A stretch of 64,000 bases of DNA from Acinetobacter haemolyticus CIP 64.3 = MTCC 9819 (GCF_000369065.1 NZ_KB849800.1:62001-126000); one strand, 5' to 3'; positions 18,010-27,852 are shown, numbered from the stretch's first letter. Program-made: numbers and translations. Notes: generated from the letters alone by a model not told the origin.

Positions 18010-19665
18010 TTAACTCGAAATGCTGGTTAAGGATCTATTTTTTATCGTTTTATATTTCTCACGGGCATATTTAAATAAGCCCCATATCAAGAGAATAATC
18101 GCGAAAATACCATTGAGCACAATCACATCGTTATATGCACGAACTTGTGCTTCGCGGGTCACAACTTGATTCAAGTTTTGCATCGCTTGTTTATTTTGCA
18201 AAACAGGATCGGTTGTATTTAACATGGCACTCTGTTCATAACTTTTTATGCGTTGGGCAACAGTTGGGTCGGTTGGGTTTAAATGGCTATTAATTTCAAT
18301 TTTATAATCATAGGTATGCTGTTGTTGGTAAGTGTTGAAAAAGGATGAACCGACTAAACCTCCAAAATTCTGGGTGGCTGTGAATAGCACAACAAAGGTA
18401 ACGACGTATTGTGGGCCACGTTGTAAAGTACGTACAAAGCCCATCAACAACAAAGGACCAATAAACACGCCACCAGCAAAACTAACAAGAAACTGACTTC
18501 GATAGAAGTTTGCAGGACGTACATCACTGGTTAGGTGATAATCCAAGATACATGCGACTAAGATTAGAAACTCTGCCAAAAACAAATTCAAAATTAGGCG
18601 ATCTTTATGAAAGGTCAATGCACTAAAGACTGAGCCTGCAATGGTTCCACAAAATATGACGCTATAAAGCGGGACGAATTGGTCAGGTCCCATCCCCATA
18701 GTTTTTAGAAAATTAACAGCCGCATAGCTTTGTTCTGACATCAACAGACGTAAGGCAAATGCACTAAAGATAAACGTAAGCAGGTCGCTTGTTGCCAGCC
18801 AGCGCGTCATAATCAGTGGATTGGCACGATAATGCTCATAAGTTAAGCCTAAGACAATCAGGCAAAAGCCGACAATTAACACATAAGCCAGCCAAGGACT
18901 ATCAAACCACCAAAGAATAGGGCCTTGCGTGAGAACAATACATAAGCAAGCAAAACCTGGCGCCAGTAAGGCAAAGGTAAAGAAATCTTGCTTTTCAAAA
19001 ACAGCAAGACGCAGACTTCGAGGTAATTTGAGTGCAACCACCATGGCAAAGCAGCAAATGGCCAATCCCAGTTCAAAGGTATAAATCACATCCCATTGAT
19101 TAGCACTTAAGAGAAAGGGTGAAATCATCCATGCCAGTGGTAGACCGAGTTGCTGAAAACCAAAAGCCAGATAAATCCCTTTCGCTAAATCAGCTTTACC
19201 AAATGCCTGCATGGTGTAATACATCCCAAGCGAACTTAATGGAGCAGCTGCAAGACCTGCAATAAAACGGACAATCAATGCCATTTCATAAGTCTGTACG
19301 ATGAGATGGAGAATCAATACACCAATAAAAACCAGCAGACCGATCTCAGAAAATAGACGTAGGCCGTATTGTTGACGTGCTTTAAATAAAATTAAGTTGG
19401 CGCTGACATTTGCCATCACATACGCTGCAGGGAGCCATGCCGCTTGAGAAGGGGTTAAACCATACTCACCTTGGAAAATAGGTAAGTTCGCAATCACAAA
19501 GCCGTTACTTAAGCTGGCAGCAATACAGATAAATAAGCCAATAAAAAAATAAGCGAAACGTTTCGGTGTGGCATGAGCAATTGCTGCAGGCGAACCCGGT
19601 AGTGTGGGACGCTCTTCAGCAGACCAATCTGGTGGAGTTTCAAGGTAGCGAGGGCTTTTATCCAT
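18010..19665 (-). CDS. MFS drug efflux transporter, DHA2 (EmrB-like) family
   Basis: A 551-residue inner-membrane protein predicted to have 14 helices. Motif-like segments are the first helix AYFFIGLFICIAASLSNGFV and MALIVRFIAGLAAAPLSSLG. It resembles EmrB-type proton-driven exporters that work with an HlyD-family partner. It lies 12 bases after the tetR stop and 20 bases before the adaptor. The substrate is unknown; drugs or organic toxins are inferred from family and the linked TetR gene. Confidence 0.92.
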   Translation of the reverse strand: MDKSPRYLETPPDWSAEERPTLPGSPAAIAHATPKRFAYFFIGLFICIAASLSNGFVIANLPIFQGEYGLTPSQAAWLPAAYVMANVSANLILFKARQQYGLRLFSEIGLLVFIGVLILHLIVQTYEMALIVRFIAGLAAAPLSSLGMYYTMQAFGKADLAKGIYLAFGFQQLGLPLAWMISPFLLSANQWDVIYTFELGLAICCFAMVVALKLPRSLRLAVFEKQDFFTFALLAPGFACLCIVLTQGPILWWFDSPWLAYVLIVGFCLIVLGLTYEHYRANPLIMTRWLATSDLLTFIFSAFALRLLMSEQSYAAVNFLKTMGMGPDQFVPLYSVIFCGTIAGSVFSALTFHKDRLILNLFLAEFLILVACILDYHLTSDVRPANFYRSQFLVSFAGGVFIGPLLLMGFVRTLQRGPQYVVTFVVLFTATQNFGGLVGSSFFNTYQQQHTYDYKIEINSHLNPTDPTVAQRIKSYEQSAMLNTTDPVLQNKQAMQNLNQVVTREAQVRAYNDVIVLNGIFAIILLIWGLFKYAREKYKTIKNRSLTSISS

Positions 19666-19677
19666 ATGATCCTCGAA

Positions 19678-20226
19678 CTAAATTTTAATGCCGTTTAATA
19701 ATAATTCTATTGCTCGTTTGGCTAACTGAACTTGATCTGAAGCAGTATGTCCTTGAAATGAGGAACCTAAGATTCCCACAATCATAGAAAAATCTTGTGG
19801 TGTAAGATCAGGACGGCACAGTTTATGTTGTATGGCTTGGTTAATTAGTGGTTGTAATGCTTTATCACGCCGTGCATAAATGTTTAACATGATTGGGTCA
19901 TGACGATCAACAATACGCCAGTAATCAATAAGGACAATGAGATGGGGAACTTGTTCAACATAGCTTTCGATTAAGCGAAGAAAGCCATCATCAAAAGCCT
20001 GTAAAGCTTGCACATGATCTTCGAGTCTGGTCATGGCTTGTTCGAGTAAAGCCACAATCAATGCTTTACGGTCAGCAAAATTACGATAAAACGTTGCACG
20101 TCCCACACCTGCGTGGTCAATGATGGTTTGTAAAGGAACATGCACGCCATGGATTCGAAAAATCTCTTCTGCGGCATGGAGCAATTCATCACGATTTTGA
20201 ATCGCACGTTGCTGACGTTTTATCAT
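19678..20226 (-). CDS. TetR family transcriptional regulator
   Basis: A 182-residue regulator with an N-terminal TetR helix-turn-helix (HGVHVPLQTIIDHAGVGRAT, then FYRNFADRKALIVALL, residues about 25-60). The C-terminal ligand domain is short. It is the first gene of the efflux operon. Two perfect palindromes stand immediately upstream (20243-20278), so autorepression of the whole operon and relief by an exported compound is the likely logic. Confidence 0.9.
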   Translation of the reverse strand: MIKRQQRAIQNRDELLHAAEEIFRIHGVHVPLQTIIDHAGVGRATFYRNFADRKALIVALLEQAMTRLEDHVQALQAFDDGFLRLIESYVEQVPHLIVLIDYWRIVDRHDPIMLNIYARRDKALQPLINQAIQHKLCRPDLTPQDFSMIVGILGSSFQGHTASDQVQLAKRAIELLLNGIKI

Positions 20227-20242
20227 TTTGGGGATTCATAGA

Positions 20243-20258
20243 AAATTTAGCTAAATTT
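20243..20258. promoter_or_regulatory. Perfect 16-bp palindrome in the tetR promoter
   Basis: AAATTTAGCTAAATTT is its own reverse complement. It lies 17 bases upstream of the tetR start and next to a second palindrome. It may be part of the operator or overlap the -10 region. Confidence 0.45.
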
Positions 20259-20278
20259 AACGGACATTATTGTCCGTT
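20259..20278. promoter_or_regulatory. Candidate TetR operator palindrome
   Basis: AACGGACATTATTGTCCGTT has perfect 8-bp arms around TTAT. TetR-family operators are often 15-20 bp palindromes in their own promoters. The arms continue imperfectly into AAATTT on both sides. Confidence 0.55.
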
Positions 20279-20354
20279 GTAAATTTAAGTCATTTTAATT
20301 TTTGTTTTAGTTCGGTAAAAGCATGCATTGACGGGCAACACATGCTGATGGTCA

Positions 20355-21332
20355 TTAATCTTTAAAATGGACGGGAATCCATTGATAGCTTTTCTGATCT
20401 GCTGAGTAAATATGCCCAATACCCGGAAATGGTAAATGTGGTGCAGCAATGGTTTGGCCATTTTTTGCAAAATTCGCAAATTGTTTTAAACGGGTTTGTA
20501 CTGCTTTTTTCGGATCAATATCATATTCAATCGCAGTTTCTGGTTTATCAAATTGCACGGTATGAGAATGAACAATATCACCGATGAATACCACACTTTG
20601 GTCTTTAGTTTTTAACTCATAACTGTAGTGCCCCGGTGTATGTCCTGCCGTGTTGATCACTTTAAAACCTTGAATTTCATCACCGAGCTTGAAGGTCTTG
20701 AAACGTTGCTTGGCTTGATAGGGTGCAATAGCTTCTTTGATCTTTTCGACTGTACCTAAGTAGTTGGCTTGTTTGTCTTTTGGTAGTTTTGCTATTTGTT
20801 TCGGATCTAACCAATATTTAGCTTCATCATCTGATACATAGACTGTCGCATTAGGAAAATTGGCAGTGCCTTTTTGACTGATGCCGCACACATGATCTGG
20901 GTGTAAATGAGTGAGTAAAATAGTATCGACCTGTTCAGGTTTATATCCTGAAGCAACTAGGTTTTTCAAAATAGAACCAAGATGCGCACCGAAACAACTT
21001 TCTGCACCGCTATCGACTAAAACCAGTGATTTGCCTGTATTGACGAGGAATGCATTGATGGAAGTCTGGACACCTTTCTCTTGATCAGCATAGTATTTCT
21101 TTAAAATTTCTTGGACTTGTTGTGGTGAAATATCTTTAAACAAGCTTGGTGACATAAAGTTTGTACCATCTAGCAGGGCAGTGATTTGCACATCACTCAC
21201 TTGGTGCTGGTAAAAGCCTGCGACTTGTTTTTGTTGTTCAATGACTGGCAGGGTTTTGCTTGTTTCTGCATAGCTCAGTAAAGGGAAACTGCTCAAGATT
21301 GAGATAGAAAGGATTAGGGCTGTTTTTTTCAT
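20355..21332 (-). CDS. Exported metallo-beta-lactamase-fold hydrolase
   Basis: A 325-residue protein with a cleavable signal peptide (about residues 1-22, ending SYA). The zinc-binding signature THLHPDHVCG is at 141-150 (H142, H144, D146, H147). Later ligands are in TAGHTPGHYSYE and FIGDIVHSH. It resembles periplasmic MBL-fold lactonases and related hydrolases rather than true beta-lactamases. The substrate is unknown. It lies behind the tetR promoter region but is probably a separate unit, since 128 bases separate it from the tetR start. Confidence 0.87.
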   Translation of the reverse strand: MKKTALILSISILSSFPLLSYAETSKTLPVIEQQKQVAGFYQHQVSDVQITALLDGTNFMSPSLFKDISPQQVQEILKKYYADQEKGVQTSINAFLVNTGKSLVLVDSGAESCFGAHLGSILKNLVASGYKPEQVDTILLTHLHPDHVCGISQKGTANFPNATVYVSDDEAKYWLDPKQIAKLPKDKQANYLGTVEKIKEAIAPYQAKQRFKTFKLGDEIQGFKVINTAGHTPGHYSYELKTKDQSVVFIGDIVHSHTVQFDKPETAIEYDIDPKKAVQTRLKQFANFAKNGQTIAAPHLPFPGIGHIYSADQKSYQWIPVHFKD

Positions 21333-21521
21333 TTACAAATATTCTCAAGTTTAGTTGAATTGTCTACTTTTTAGCATATGAGATGGATTCTTTCATCTGT
21401 TTTTTATTAGGTCAAATAATATGGTGTACTAAGGGAAATAGGGAGGAGATAGTCTATGTATTTTTAATATAAAAAGAGTAATATGAAGACTGAAAAATTA
21501 ATTTAAGAAAAACCCACACAT

Positions 21522-21761
21522 ATGAAAGAAGAGCATAATTATTCAGGTAAACCTTTAGCATATCTTGATCAAAATATTTTAGATGGATTTATTGATTGTC
21601 AAACTAATGATTTTGATTTTTTTAATGGATTTAAAGATAGAGTTCAAGTTGTATATTCCGATAGTACATTTCAAGAAATATATATATCAGGATTAACTGA
21701 TAAGAGATATTCTGATAATTTTTTAAAATTGTTAGAACATTTTAAAGCTTGGCGAATTCAA
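21522..21761 (+). pseudogene. 5' part of a PIN-like-domain gene interrupted by the IS30 element
   Basis: Eighty residues beginning MKEEHNYSGKPLAYLDQN. The early acidic residue in YLDQN (D16) and the helix with SDSTFQEI fit the start of a PIN-like nuclease fold. The frame runs to the IS30 element and resumes in frame after it. The base composition is very AT-rich compared with neighbours. Together with the distal part the protein would be about 350 residues. Confidence 0.65.
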
Positions 21762-22783
21762 ACATGAGGTGCGACAGTTTCAAAAGCCTTATGATAATCA
21801 ACAAGCTGAGCAAATTTCTCTAATGGTGTAAGCCAATCTAACGCTTTTCTAGGACGAGTATTCAGTGACATGGCAACTTGATTTAAATAATGCTGATCTG
21901 CCTGATTTAAATCAATCCCTTTAGGTAAATATTGCCTAATTAAACCATTCATATTTTCGCATGTGCCTTTTTGCCAGGGTGAATGTGGGTCACAGAAATA
22001 TACATCTATGCCTAAATCTTCTTCAAGTATTTTATGTTCTGCCATCTCGCGTCCACGGTCATAGGTCAACGTTTTACGCAGTTCTGCAGGTAAATATTTC
22101 AGAGCTTCAGTTAAAGCCTTGCGCACTGATTCTGCCTTTGCATCAGGTAATGTTGCCAAGATACAGAGCCGTGTATTTCGTTCAATAAGTGTTGCTATCG
22201 AACTTTTATTGTCTTTACCTTTAATTAAATCAGCTTCCCAATGACCCGGTATTTTTCTTTCTTGAACTTCGGCTGGGCGCTCATGAATAGTTTTAATATC
22301 CTGTAATATAGAATCTTTTTTAGGTTCACCGTTAGCTTTTCGCTTTTTATTTTCATGACGTAGACAGGATAATAAGTCTTTTTTCAACTCACCCTTGGGT
22401 AATGCTCGTATCGTTGAATAAATCGTTGTATGGCTTACATTCATTGTTTGATCCAAATCAGGAAATGTCTTTAAACGCTTTGCTATTTGCTGAGGAGACC
22501 ATAAACAACGGATCGCTTCAACAATAAATTTCCAGAGGATTGAAACGATTTTGAGTTTTCTGTGACCACGTCTACGTCTAGCGAAGGTGTTATCAGAAGC
22601 ATATTGAGCTTGATAAACGTCATTGATGCTATTTCTTTTAAGCTCACGATAGATCGTACTAGGATGTCTTTTAATGAGTTCAGCAAATTTTCTGGCTGAA
22701 AAGCCTTCTTTTCTTGACTCAAGCATTAATGCAGTACGATCTTCAAAGTTAAGATGATGGTATGACAATTTTATATACTCCAT
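21758..22783 (-). CDS. IS30 family transposase
   Basis: A 341-residue DDE transposase of the IS30 family. The N-terminal helix-turn-helix region is DRTALMLESRKEGFSARKF followed by HPSTIYRELKRNS. The catalytic residues lie in GHWEADLIKG, LTYDRGREMAEH and the glutamate of GTCENMNGLIRQYLP. It resembles ISAba125-type elements of Acinetobacter. The stop codon lies at the extreme end of the element, perhaps completed by flanking DNA. Confidence 0.93.
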   Translation of the reverse strand: MEYIKLSYHHLNFEDRTALMLESRKEGFSARKFAELIKRHPSTIYRELKRNSINDVYQAQYASDNTFARRRRGHRKLKIVSILWKFIVEAIRCLWSPQQIAKRLKTFPDLDQTMNVSHTTIYSTIRALPKGELKKDLLSCLRHENKKRKANGEPKKDSILQDIKTIHERPAEVQERKIPGHWEADLIKGKDNKSSIATLIERNTRLCILATLPDAKAESVRKALTEALKYLPAELRKTLTYDRGREMAEHKILEEDLGIDVYFCDPHSPWQKGTCENMNGLIRQYLPKGIDLNQADQHYLNQVAMSLNTRPRKALDWLTPLEKFAQLVDYHKAFETVAPHV

Positions 22784-22828
22784 AAACCCTTTAAATTAAT
22801 TAGGTGGTTTATGTCGCACTTCAAGTTT
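21760..22828 (-). mobile_element. IS30-family insertion sequence (about 1.07 kb)
   Basis: The ends are imperfect inverted repeats. On the left is AAACATGAGGTGCGAC from 21760. On the right, read inward on the minus strand from 22828, is AAACTTGAAGTGCGAC: 14 of 16 positions match. The exact boundary is uncertain by a few bases, because I could not find a clean 2-3-bp target duplication (TTC versus TAC at the outermost positions). CAA is also repeated near both ends. Confidence 0.85.
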
Positions 22829-23646
22829 TACTCTGCCCTTTATACTTAAAACCTATGCTTGATGAAAATTTTAAATTGACAGGGAGAATGAGAGTTTATT
22901 CAGGTTCAATCTTTAATTATTATAATGAATATATAAGTGAAAGTATGAAATATGATTACATTATGAATCCATTGCAAAGGAATATTTTTGCTTTGTATGG
23001 TGGTGTTCAAGATTATGATGCAATGGCCAATGAACAAATTGGAGCACAATATAAAATTTTAGAGTTTCTAGGCGAGCAAATAAGAATTCTAAAAAAGGAG
23101 AAGATTAATCATCCCATTTTAGAGTTATTTATTAGTCAAAAGGAAAAAGAACTTTATACTATGAAAGCTCAGATGCCTGATTTTGAGGCAACAGTTCGAC
23201 AGAATATAGAAAACTTAAGGCAAGCGAATAGTGAGACTGATGCTCATTTAGCATATAGAAGTTCTCTTAAGATAAATGTTGATCAAATAAATAAAGTTGA
23301 ATATCCAAATGTACTAATTAAAATTTGGAACATGTTAAAAGCAGAAAACACTTCTCTACAAGAAGTAGAGTTAGATGATTTTTTACAAATTAGGCATTGT
23401 AATTTTTATTTTGAAAAAATACATGCAATCTATACTATTTTAAATCTCAGTGGATTTAGGCCTGAGAAGAAAGTGAAAAATGAAAAAAAATTTGTAAGCG
23501 CTCAATCTGATATTTCACATGTAGCATTTGCAAGTTATTGTGATTTTTTTATAACTAATGATGAAAGACTTTTTGATAAAAGTAGAGTTATATATGAATA
23601 TTTAAAAATTAACACTGAAGTACTGGATATTCCTCAATTTAAGTAG
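22829..23646 (+). pseudogene. 3' part of a PIN-like-domain gene interrupted by the IS30 element
   Basis: About 270 residues. The middle part is helical and charged. The C-terminus reads SDISHVAFASYCDFFITNDE then RLFDKSRVIYEYL: a pattern of spaced acidic residues (D, D, D) followed by a strand ending VLDIPQF. This is typical of PIN-like nucleases of the kind found in defence and toxin genes. A GTG at 22804 within the IS end allows an open frame, but this is not a natural start. A hairpin near 23650 follows the stop. Confidence 0.65.
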
Positions 23647-23648
23647 CA

Positions 23649-23682
23649 CAAAGCCCCTACATTGTAGAGGCTCTTTCTTATC
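23649..23682 (+). terminator. Terminator after the PIN-like gene
   Basis: AAAGCCCCTACA, a short loop and TGTAGAGGCTCTTTC form a hairpin with small mismatches and a short T-run. It lies between two convergent genes. Confidence 0.55.
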
Positions 23683-23696
23683 TTTCAACTTAAATC

Positions 23697-25754
23697 TTAA
23701 GACACTTTATCACCAGCTTTAGCACCAGATTCAGGTGAGATCACCCAAACACCTTCACCATTACCCGCTGCAAGTACCATACCGTTAGAAATACCAAAAC
23801 GCATTTTACGAGGTGCAAGGTTAGCGACCATCACTACTAATTTGCCTTTTAAGTCTTCTGGCTGATAGAACTCACGAATGCCACTAAACACATTACGTGG
23901 TTCAGCTTCACCTACATTTAAAGTGAGTTGAAGCAACTTATCCGAACCTTCGACAGTTGAAGCTTCTAAAACTTCAGCTACACGGAGGTCAACTTTCATA
24001 AAGTCTTCGATACCAATGATTTCAGCTTCACCCACTTTAGGTTCAGGCTTCTTCTCGGCTTTCTTCTCTTTTTTCTTTTCCACTTTTGGCGCTTCTGCCG
24101 CAGCAGCTAATGAGTCTTTAGATGCATCTACCATCGCAGCAACTGCTTTAGGATCAACACGCTGTATAAGCGGTTGGAATTGAGCAATTTCGTGTGCAAC
24201 GAGGATCTGCTGACGTGCAGCAAAGTCAAAGCTTTCAAGTTGTAAGAAAGACTGAACTTGAGCCGCAAGTGTTGGAAGAACAGGAGCTAAGTAAATTGCA
24301 AGCTGACGGAATAAGTTGATACCAACTGAGCAAACATCATGAACTTGTTGTTCTTGACCTTCTTGCTTCGCAAGCGCCCACGGTTTTTTCTCATCAATAT
24401 ATTGATTCGCTTTGTCCGCAAGCGCCATGATTTCACGAATAGCAGCAGAGAATTCACGTGCTTCATAGGCTTGAGCAATTGAGTCGCCCGCATCAATAAA
24501 GCTTTGAACCAGTTCAGGTTCAGCGCATGTGCTTGAAAGCGTATTATTGAAATTGCTGTTAATGAATTTTGCACAACGGCTGGCAATATTCACTACTTTA
24601 CCGACAAGGTCAGAATTCACTTTTTGTACGAAGTCATCCAAATTCAAATCCGAATCTTCAACTTTGTCAGAAAGCTTAGAAGCAAAGTAATAACGTAAAT
24701 ATTCTGGGTTCAAATGCTGTAAATAAGTTTCAGCTTTAATGAATGTGCCACGAGATTTTGACATCTTTTGACCATTCACGGTCAAGAAACCATTGACGAA
24801 TAAACCAGATGGCGTGCGGTAGTTCGCACCTTCAAGCATTGCAGGCCAGAACAGTGCATGGAAGTAAACAATATCTTTACCGATGAAGTGATAGACTTCT
24901 TTATCGCTGTCTTTTTTCCAGAAATCATCAAAACTTAGATCTGGGCGTTTGGTTTTGATGTAGTTTTCAAAACTCGACATATAACCAATCGGTGCATCGA
25001 CCCAAACATAGAAATATTTGTTTGGCGCATCTGGGATTTCAAAACCGAAATAAGGTGCATCACGCGAAATATCCCAATCTGATAAACCTGCTTCAAACCA
25101 CTCATCTAGTTTGTTGGCAATCGAAACAGGTAGGCGACCTTGGTCACGCGTCCATTTTTGTAAGTATTCTGAGAAATTTGGAAGTTTAAAGAAGTAATGG
25201 TCTGATGATTTCTCAACAGGTGTCGCACCGCTCAAAGTTGAGCGTGGGTTCAATAATTCAGTTGCATTGTAAGTTGTGCCACACACTTCACATGCATCGC
25301 CGTATTGATCTTCCGATTTACATTTTGGACACGTGCCTTTAATGAAACGGTCAGACAAGAACATGCCTTTTTCAGGATCAAATAGCTGATTTACAGGACG
25401 AATTGCGATATTGCCTGCTTCACGGTTCTTAATATAAATTTCTTCTGAACGCGCTTTGTTTTCGTCACTATTGGTTGAATCATAGTGATCGAAATGTACG
25501 CCAAAGCCATCAAAGTCACGGATATGTTCTTTTTGAACGTTGGCAATTTGCGCTTCAGGGCTAATGCCATTGGCTTCGGCACGCAGCATGATCGCTGTAC
25601 CATGAGCATCATCCGCACATACGTAAGTCACCTCATGACCCATTGCACGCATCGCACGAACCCAAATATCTGCTTGGATATAACCGAGTAAGTGACCCAT
25701 ATGGATAGGACCATTGGCATAAGGGAGGGCATTGGTGACTAAAATTTTACGCAC
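23697..25754 (-). CDS. metG: Methionine--tRNA ligase
   Basis: A 685-residue class I aminoacyl-tRNA synthetase that charges initiator and elongator tRNA-Met. I choose GTG 25754 (then [20 protein letters not shown]); an upstream frame continues to 25850 but has no family similarity and overlaps the next gene. Landmarks are the HIGH-type HMGH near residue 18-21, the zinc knuckle [17 protein letters not shown], and KMSKS. A lysine-rich linker ([10 protein letters not shown]) is followed by a C-terminal OB-fold tRNA-binding domain ([15 protein letters not shown]). The length fits the dimeric long form. Confidence 0.96.
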   Translation of the reverse strand: MRKILVTNALPYANGPIHMGHLLGYIQADIWVRAMRAMGHEVTYVCADDAHGTAIMLRAEANGISPEAQIANVQKEHIRDFDGFGVHFDHYDSTNSDENKARSEEIYIKNREAGNIAIRPVNQLFDPEKGMFLSDRFIKGTCPKCKSEDQYGDACEVCGTTYNATELLNPRSTLSGATPVEKSSDHYFFKLPNFSEYLQKWTRDQGRLPVSIANKLDEWFEAGLSDWDISRDAPYFGFEIPDAPNKYFYVWVDAPIGYMSSFENYIKTKRPDLSFDDFWKKDSDKEVYHFIGKDIVYFHALFWPAMLEGANYRTPSGLFVNGFLTVNGQKMSKSRGTFIKAETYLQHLNPEYLRYYFASKLSDKVEDSDLNLDDFVQKVNSDLVGKVVNIASRCAKFINSNFNNTLSSTCAEPELVQSFIDAGDSIAQAYEAREFSAAIREIMALADKANQYIDEKKPWALAKQEGQEQQVHDVCSVGINLFRQLAIYLAPVLPTLAAQVQSFLQLESFDFAARQQILVAHEIAQFQPLIQRVDPKAVAAMVDASKDSLAAAAEAPKVEKKKEKKAEKKPEPKVGEAEIIGIEDFMKVDLRVAEVLEASTVEGSDKLLQLTLNVGEAEPRNVFSGIREFYQPEDLKGKLVVMVANLAPRKMRFGISNGMVLAAGNGEGVWVISPESGAKAGDKVS

Positions 25755-25846
25755 GGATATTGTTCTCTCATTCGTATTTGCAAGGCAGATGATTTTACAT
25801 GACTTGACCCCGACTTGCACAAGGGATTCAGTGAAATATTCAAAGA

Positions 25847-26344
25847 TCACATACTTTGCATCTGCTTAACGGTTACGTTGTGCTTTGAGTTCTTTCTCAG
25901 CGAAATAATTTTGCCTTTAGACAAGAAATGGATGTAGTAGCTCTTGAGACCATCTGTTTTGGGATCAAGCGTAATTTCAGCGTACATTGGAGTTTGCCAA
26001 AGCTCATCACTGCCTAGAGTCCCTAACCATGCCTGTGCTTTTAACGTCACAGTAAATTGATCCCTAATTTCAAGGTCAGTAATGCTGAGTTCGCTACACC
26101 AATGTTCCGTTTTCGGAAACTCGGCTTTAGAAAATTTCCAGCAAATCGTCAGCGCTAAACTGCTTTCAACTGGCGCTTTATCATCACTGATTTGATCAAT
26201 AACAGGAATTAATTGTTCAGCCAGATCCTGTTCAAAAGAAAGAATCATATGCTGGATTCTTCTTTTACTTGAAAGAATATAATTCAGACGTTTTTCTTGA
26301 GCTTGAAGTTCATGTTGAATTTCTAAAAGTTCATTTTCATTCAT
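25847..26344 (-). CDS. Protein of unknown function
   Basis: A 165-residue soluble protein. The N-terminal third is a predicted coiled coil ([20 protein letters not shown]). The rest alternates strands with several tryptophans ([32 protein letters not shown]). There is no signal peptide or membrane segment. It lies 92 bases upstream of the metG start on the same strand and could share a transcript. I do not recognise the family. Confidence 0.7.
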   Translation of the reverse strand: MNENELLEIQHELQAQEKRLNYILSSKRRIQHMILSFEQDLAEQLIPVIDQISDDKAPVESSLALTICWKFSKAEFPKTEHWCSELSITDLEIRDQFTVTLKAQAWLGTLGSDELWQTPMYAEITLDPKTDGLKSYYIHFLSKGKIISLRKNSKHNVTVKQMQSM

Positions 26345-26445
26345 AACTTTATAAATAAGTTTAAGATATCGTTAATGCGAAAGTATATCTGATCTATTTC
26401 GCTATATTGTGAATAGTTTTTAATTGAAATTTGATGGTTGTAAAA

Positions 26446-26988
26446 ATGATCGAAACACCAAGACTGATTTTGCGCCAATGGCGAGATAGTGATTATCCAT
26501 GTTTTGCAGAGATGAGCGCTGATCCACAGGTGATGCAGTACTTTCCGAATCTGCTGTCACGAGCAGAAAGTGATGCCTTGATTGATCGTATGAAGTTAAT
26601 TATCGAGACGAAAGGCTGGGGTTTTTGGGCGGTAGAGTTAAAACAAAACCAACAATTCATAGGATTTGTTGGATTGCATGATCAACCCATACAATTTTCA
26701 TTTTCGCCTTGTGTTGAAATTGGTTGGCGACTTGATCAGGCATATTGGGGGCAAGGCTACGCATCAGAAGCTGCGAATGCCGCTTTGGATTTTGCGTTTG
26801 AACAGTTGCAACTGAATAAAGTTGTATCTTTTACAACTTTGGAAAATGAAAAATCACAAGCAGTAATGAAAAAGTTAAAAATGAGAAAAATAACAGAATT
26901 CCAACATCCTGCATTGGCATCCGATCATCCATTGAGCAGGCATGTTTTATATGAAATCTCTAGGAAAGAGTTTCATAATCAAGGTTGA
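26446..26988 (+). CDS. GNAT family N-acetyltransferase (RimJ/RimL type)
   Basis: A 180-residue acetyltransferase. I choose ATG 26446 (MIETPRLILRQWRDSD), the usual start position of this family; in-frame TTG 26431 and ATG 26434 lie just upstream. The acetyl-CoA-binding region is around EIGWRLDQAYWGQGYASEAA (the Q/RxxGxG/A loop). The segment VVSFTTLENEKSQAVMKKL matches RimJ/RimL-like enzymes. The substrate may be a protein N-terminus or a small amine; this is not visible from sequence. Confidence 0.85.
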   Translation: MIETPRLILRQWRDSDYPCFAEMSADPQVMQYFPNLLSRAESDALIDRMKLIIETKGWGFWAVELKQNQQFIGFVGLHDQPIQFSFSPCVEIGWRLDQAYWGQGYASEAANAALDFAFEQLQLNKVVSFTTLENEKSQAVMKKLKMRKITEFQHPALASDHPLSRHVLYEISRKEFHNQG

Positions 26989-27175
26989 TGTTGTTCATTT
27001 ATATGATTTTTATATCTAAAAAATTCAAAAGGTTATCAGTCGGATATGAAATGAATCTTCCTGTATCCCAATTGTTTCAATTTGCAGCAATCACTAAAAA
27101 AATCATCTAAATGCGCTATAAATAAATCTAGCTCCAACAATATGTACTTTGCTTATTCGTTAGTGAGGAAATACC

Positions 27176-27625
27176 ATGACAAATGACAAAATTGATGAAT
27201 TAAAAACTCAAGCAGCTGAATTGGGTGATGATCTTAAACACAAAGCAAAAGAAGCTCAGCTACAAGGTGAAAAAGCGGTTGATGACTTAAAACACTCTGC
27301 TGAAGAGTTGAAATTAAAGGGTGAAAAAGCACTCGATGATTTAAAGAGAGATGTATCGGAGCAAGGCTCTGAAACTAAAGATGCTTTTTCAAGCAAAGTG
27401 GATGAGGCGAAAGCAAAACTAGAAGACACACAACATAGTCTTCAGGAAAAGTTTGATCATTTAAAAGAAGAAGCAAGTCATAAATTGGACGATGCGAAAG
27501 CAAAAGCGGCTGAGTTAAAAGATGATGCTGCTGCTAAGTTTGATGATTTGAAAGCTCAAGCGAGTCACAAATTAGATGATTTGAAGAAAGCTGCAACTGA
27601 TACCATTAATAAGTTCAAAGGTTGA
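27176..27625 (+). CDS. LEA/hydrophilin-like amphipathic helical repeat protein
   Basis: A 149-residue protein made almost entirely of charged residues plus alanine and leucine, with no cysteine or tryptophan. It is built of repeating 11-residue-like units such as GEKAVDDLKHSAEEL and GEKALDDLKRDVSEQ. The second half repeats ASHKLDDAKAKAAELKDDA and ASHKLDDLKKAATD. It resembles group 3 LEA proteins and the hydrophilins linked to desiccation tolerance in Acinetobacter, so I infer a stress-protective role. GAGGAAA gives a good ribosome site. It is monocistronic, with a long-stem terminator. Confidence 0.8.
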   Translation: MTNDKIDELKTQAAELGDDLKHKAKEAQLQGEKAVDDLKHSAEELKLKGEKALDDLKRDVSEQGSETKDAFSSKVDEAKAKLEDTQHSLQEKFDHLKEEASHKLDDAKAKAAELKDDAAAKFDDLKAQASHKLDDLKKAATDTINKFKG

Positions 27626-27649
27626 TGCTTAGCACTTTTTGAATAAATC

Positions 27650-27727
27650 TAGACGCTGATATTGACTGAAGAAAGTGCATTTAAAAAATGCGCGACAATC
27701 TTCTAAGATATGAGCGTCTATTTTTTA
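27650..27727 (+). terminator. Long-stem terminator after the LEA-like gene
   Basis: TAGACGCTGATAT (27650-27662) and ATATGAGCGTCTA (27708-27720) bound an imperfect inverted repeat of about 70 bases whose interior (GAAGA...TCTTC, GTGCATTT...AATGCGC) also pairs. A TTTTTTAT run follows immediately. It works as a terminator but is unusually long. Confidence 0.65.
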
Positions 27728-27852
27728 TATTTGTAGCTTAAGTAATGAATTTTAGTCTGCAACGTGATTCATTTATAAAGTGGCAACCGCTATTAATACT
27801 GCTAAACTAACCAAACTCAGTGATATGTTGACCTGTTTTTGGAGTAAACAAA

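Noticed and set aside
22804..23646. An independent gene starting at GTG 22804
   Set aside because: The first codons fall inside the IS30 end. The frame continues the gene broken by the element, so it is the distal half of a pseudogene.
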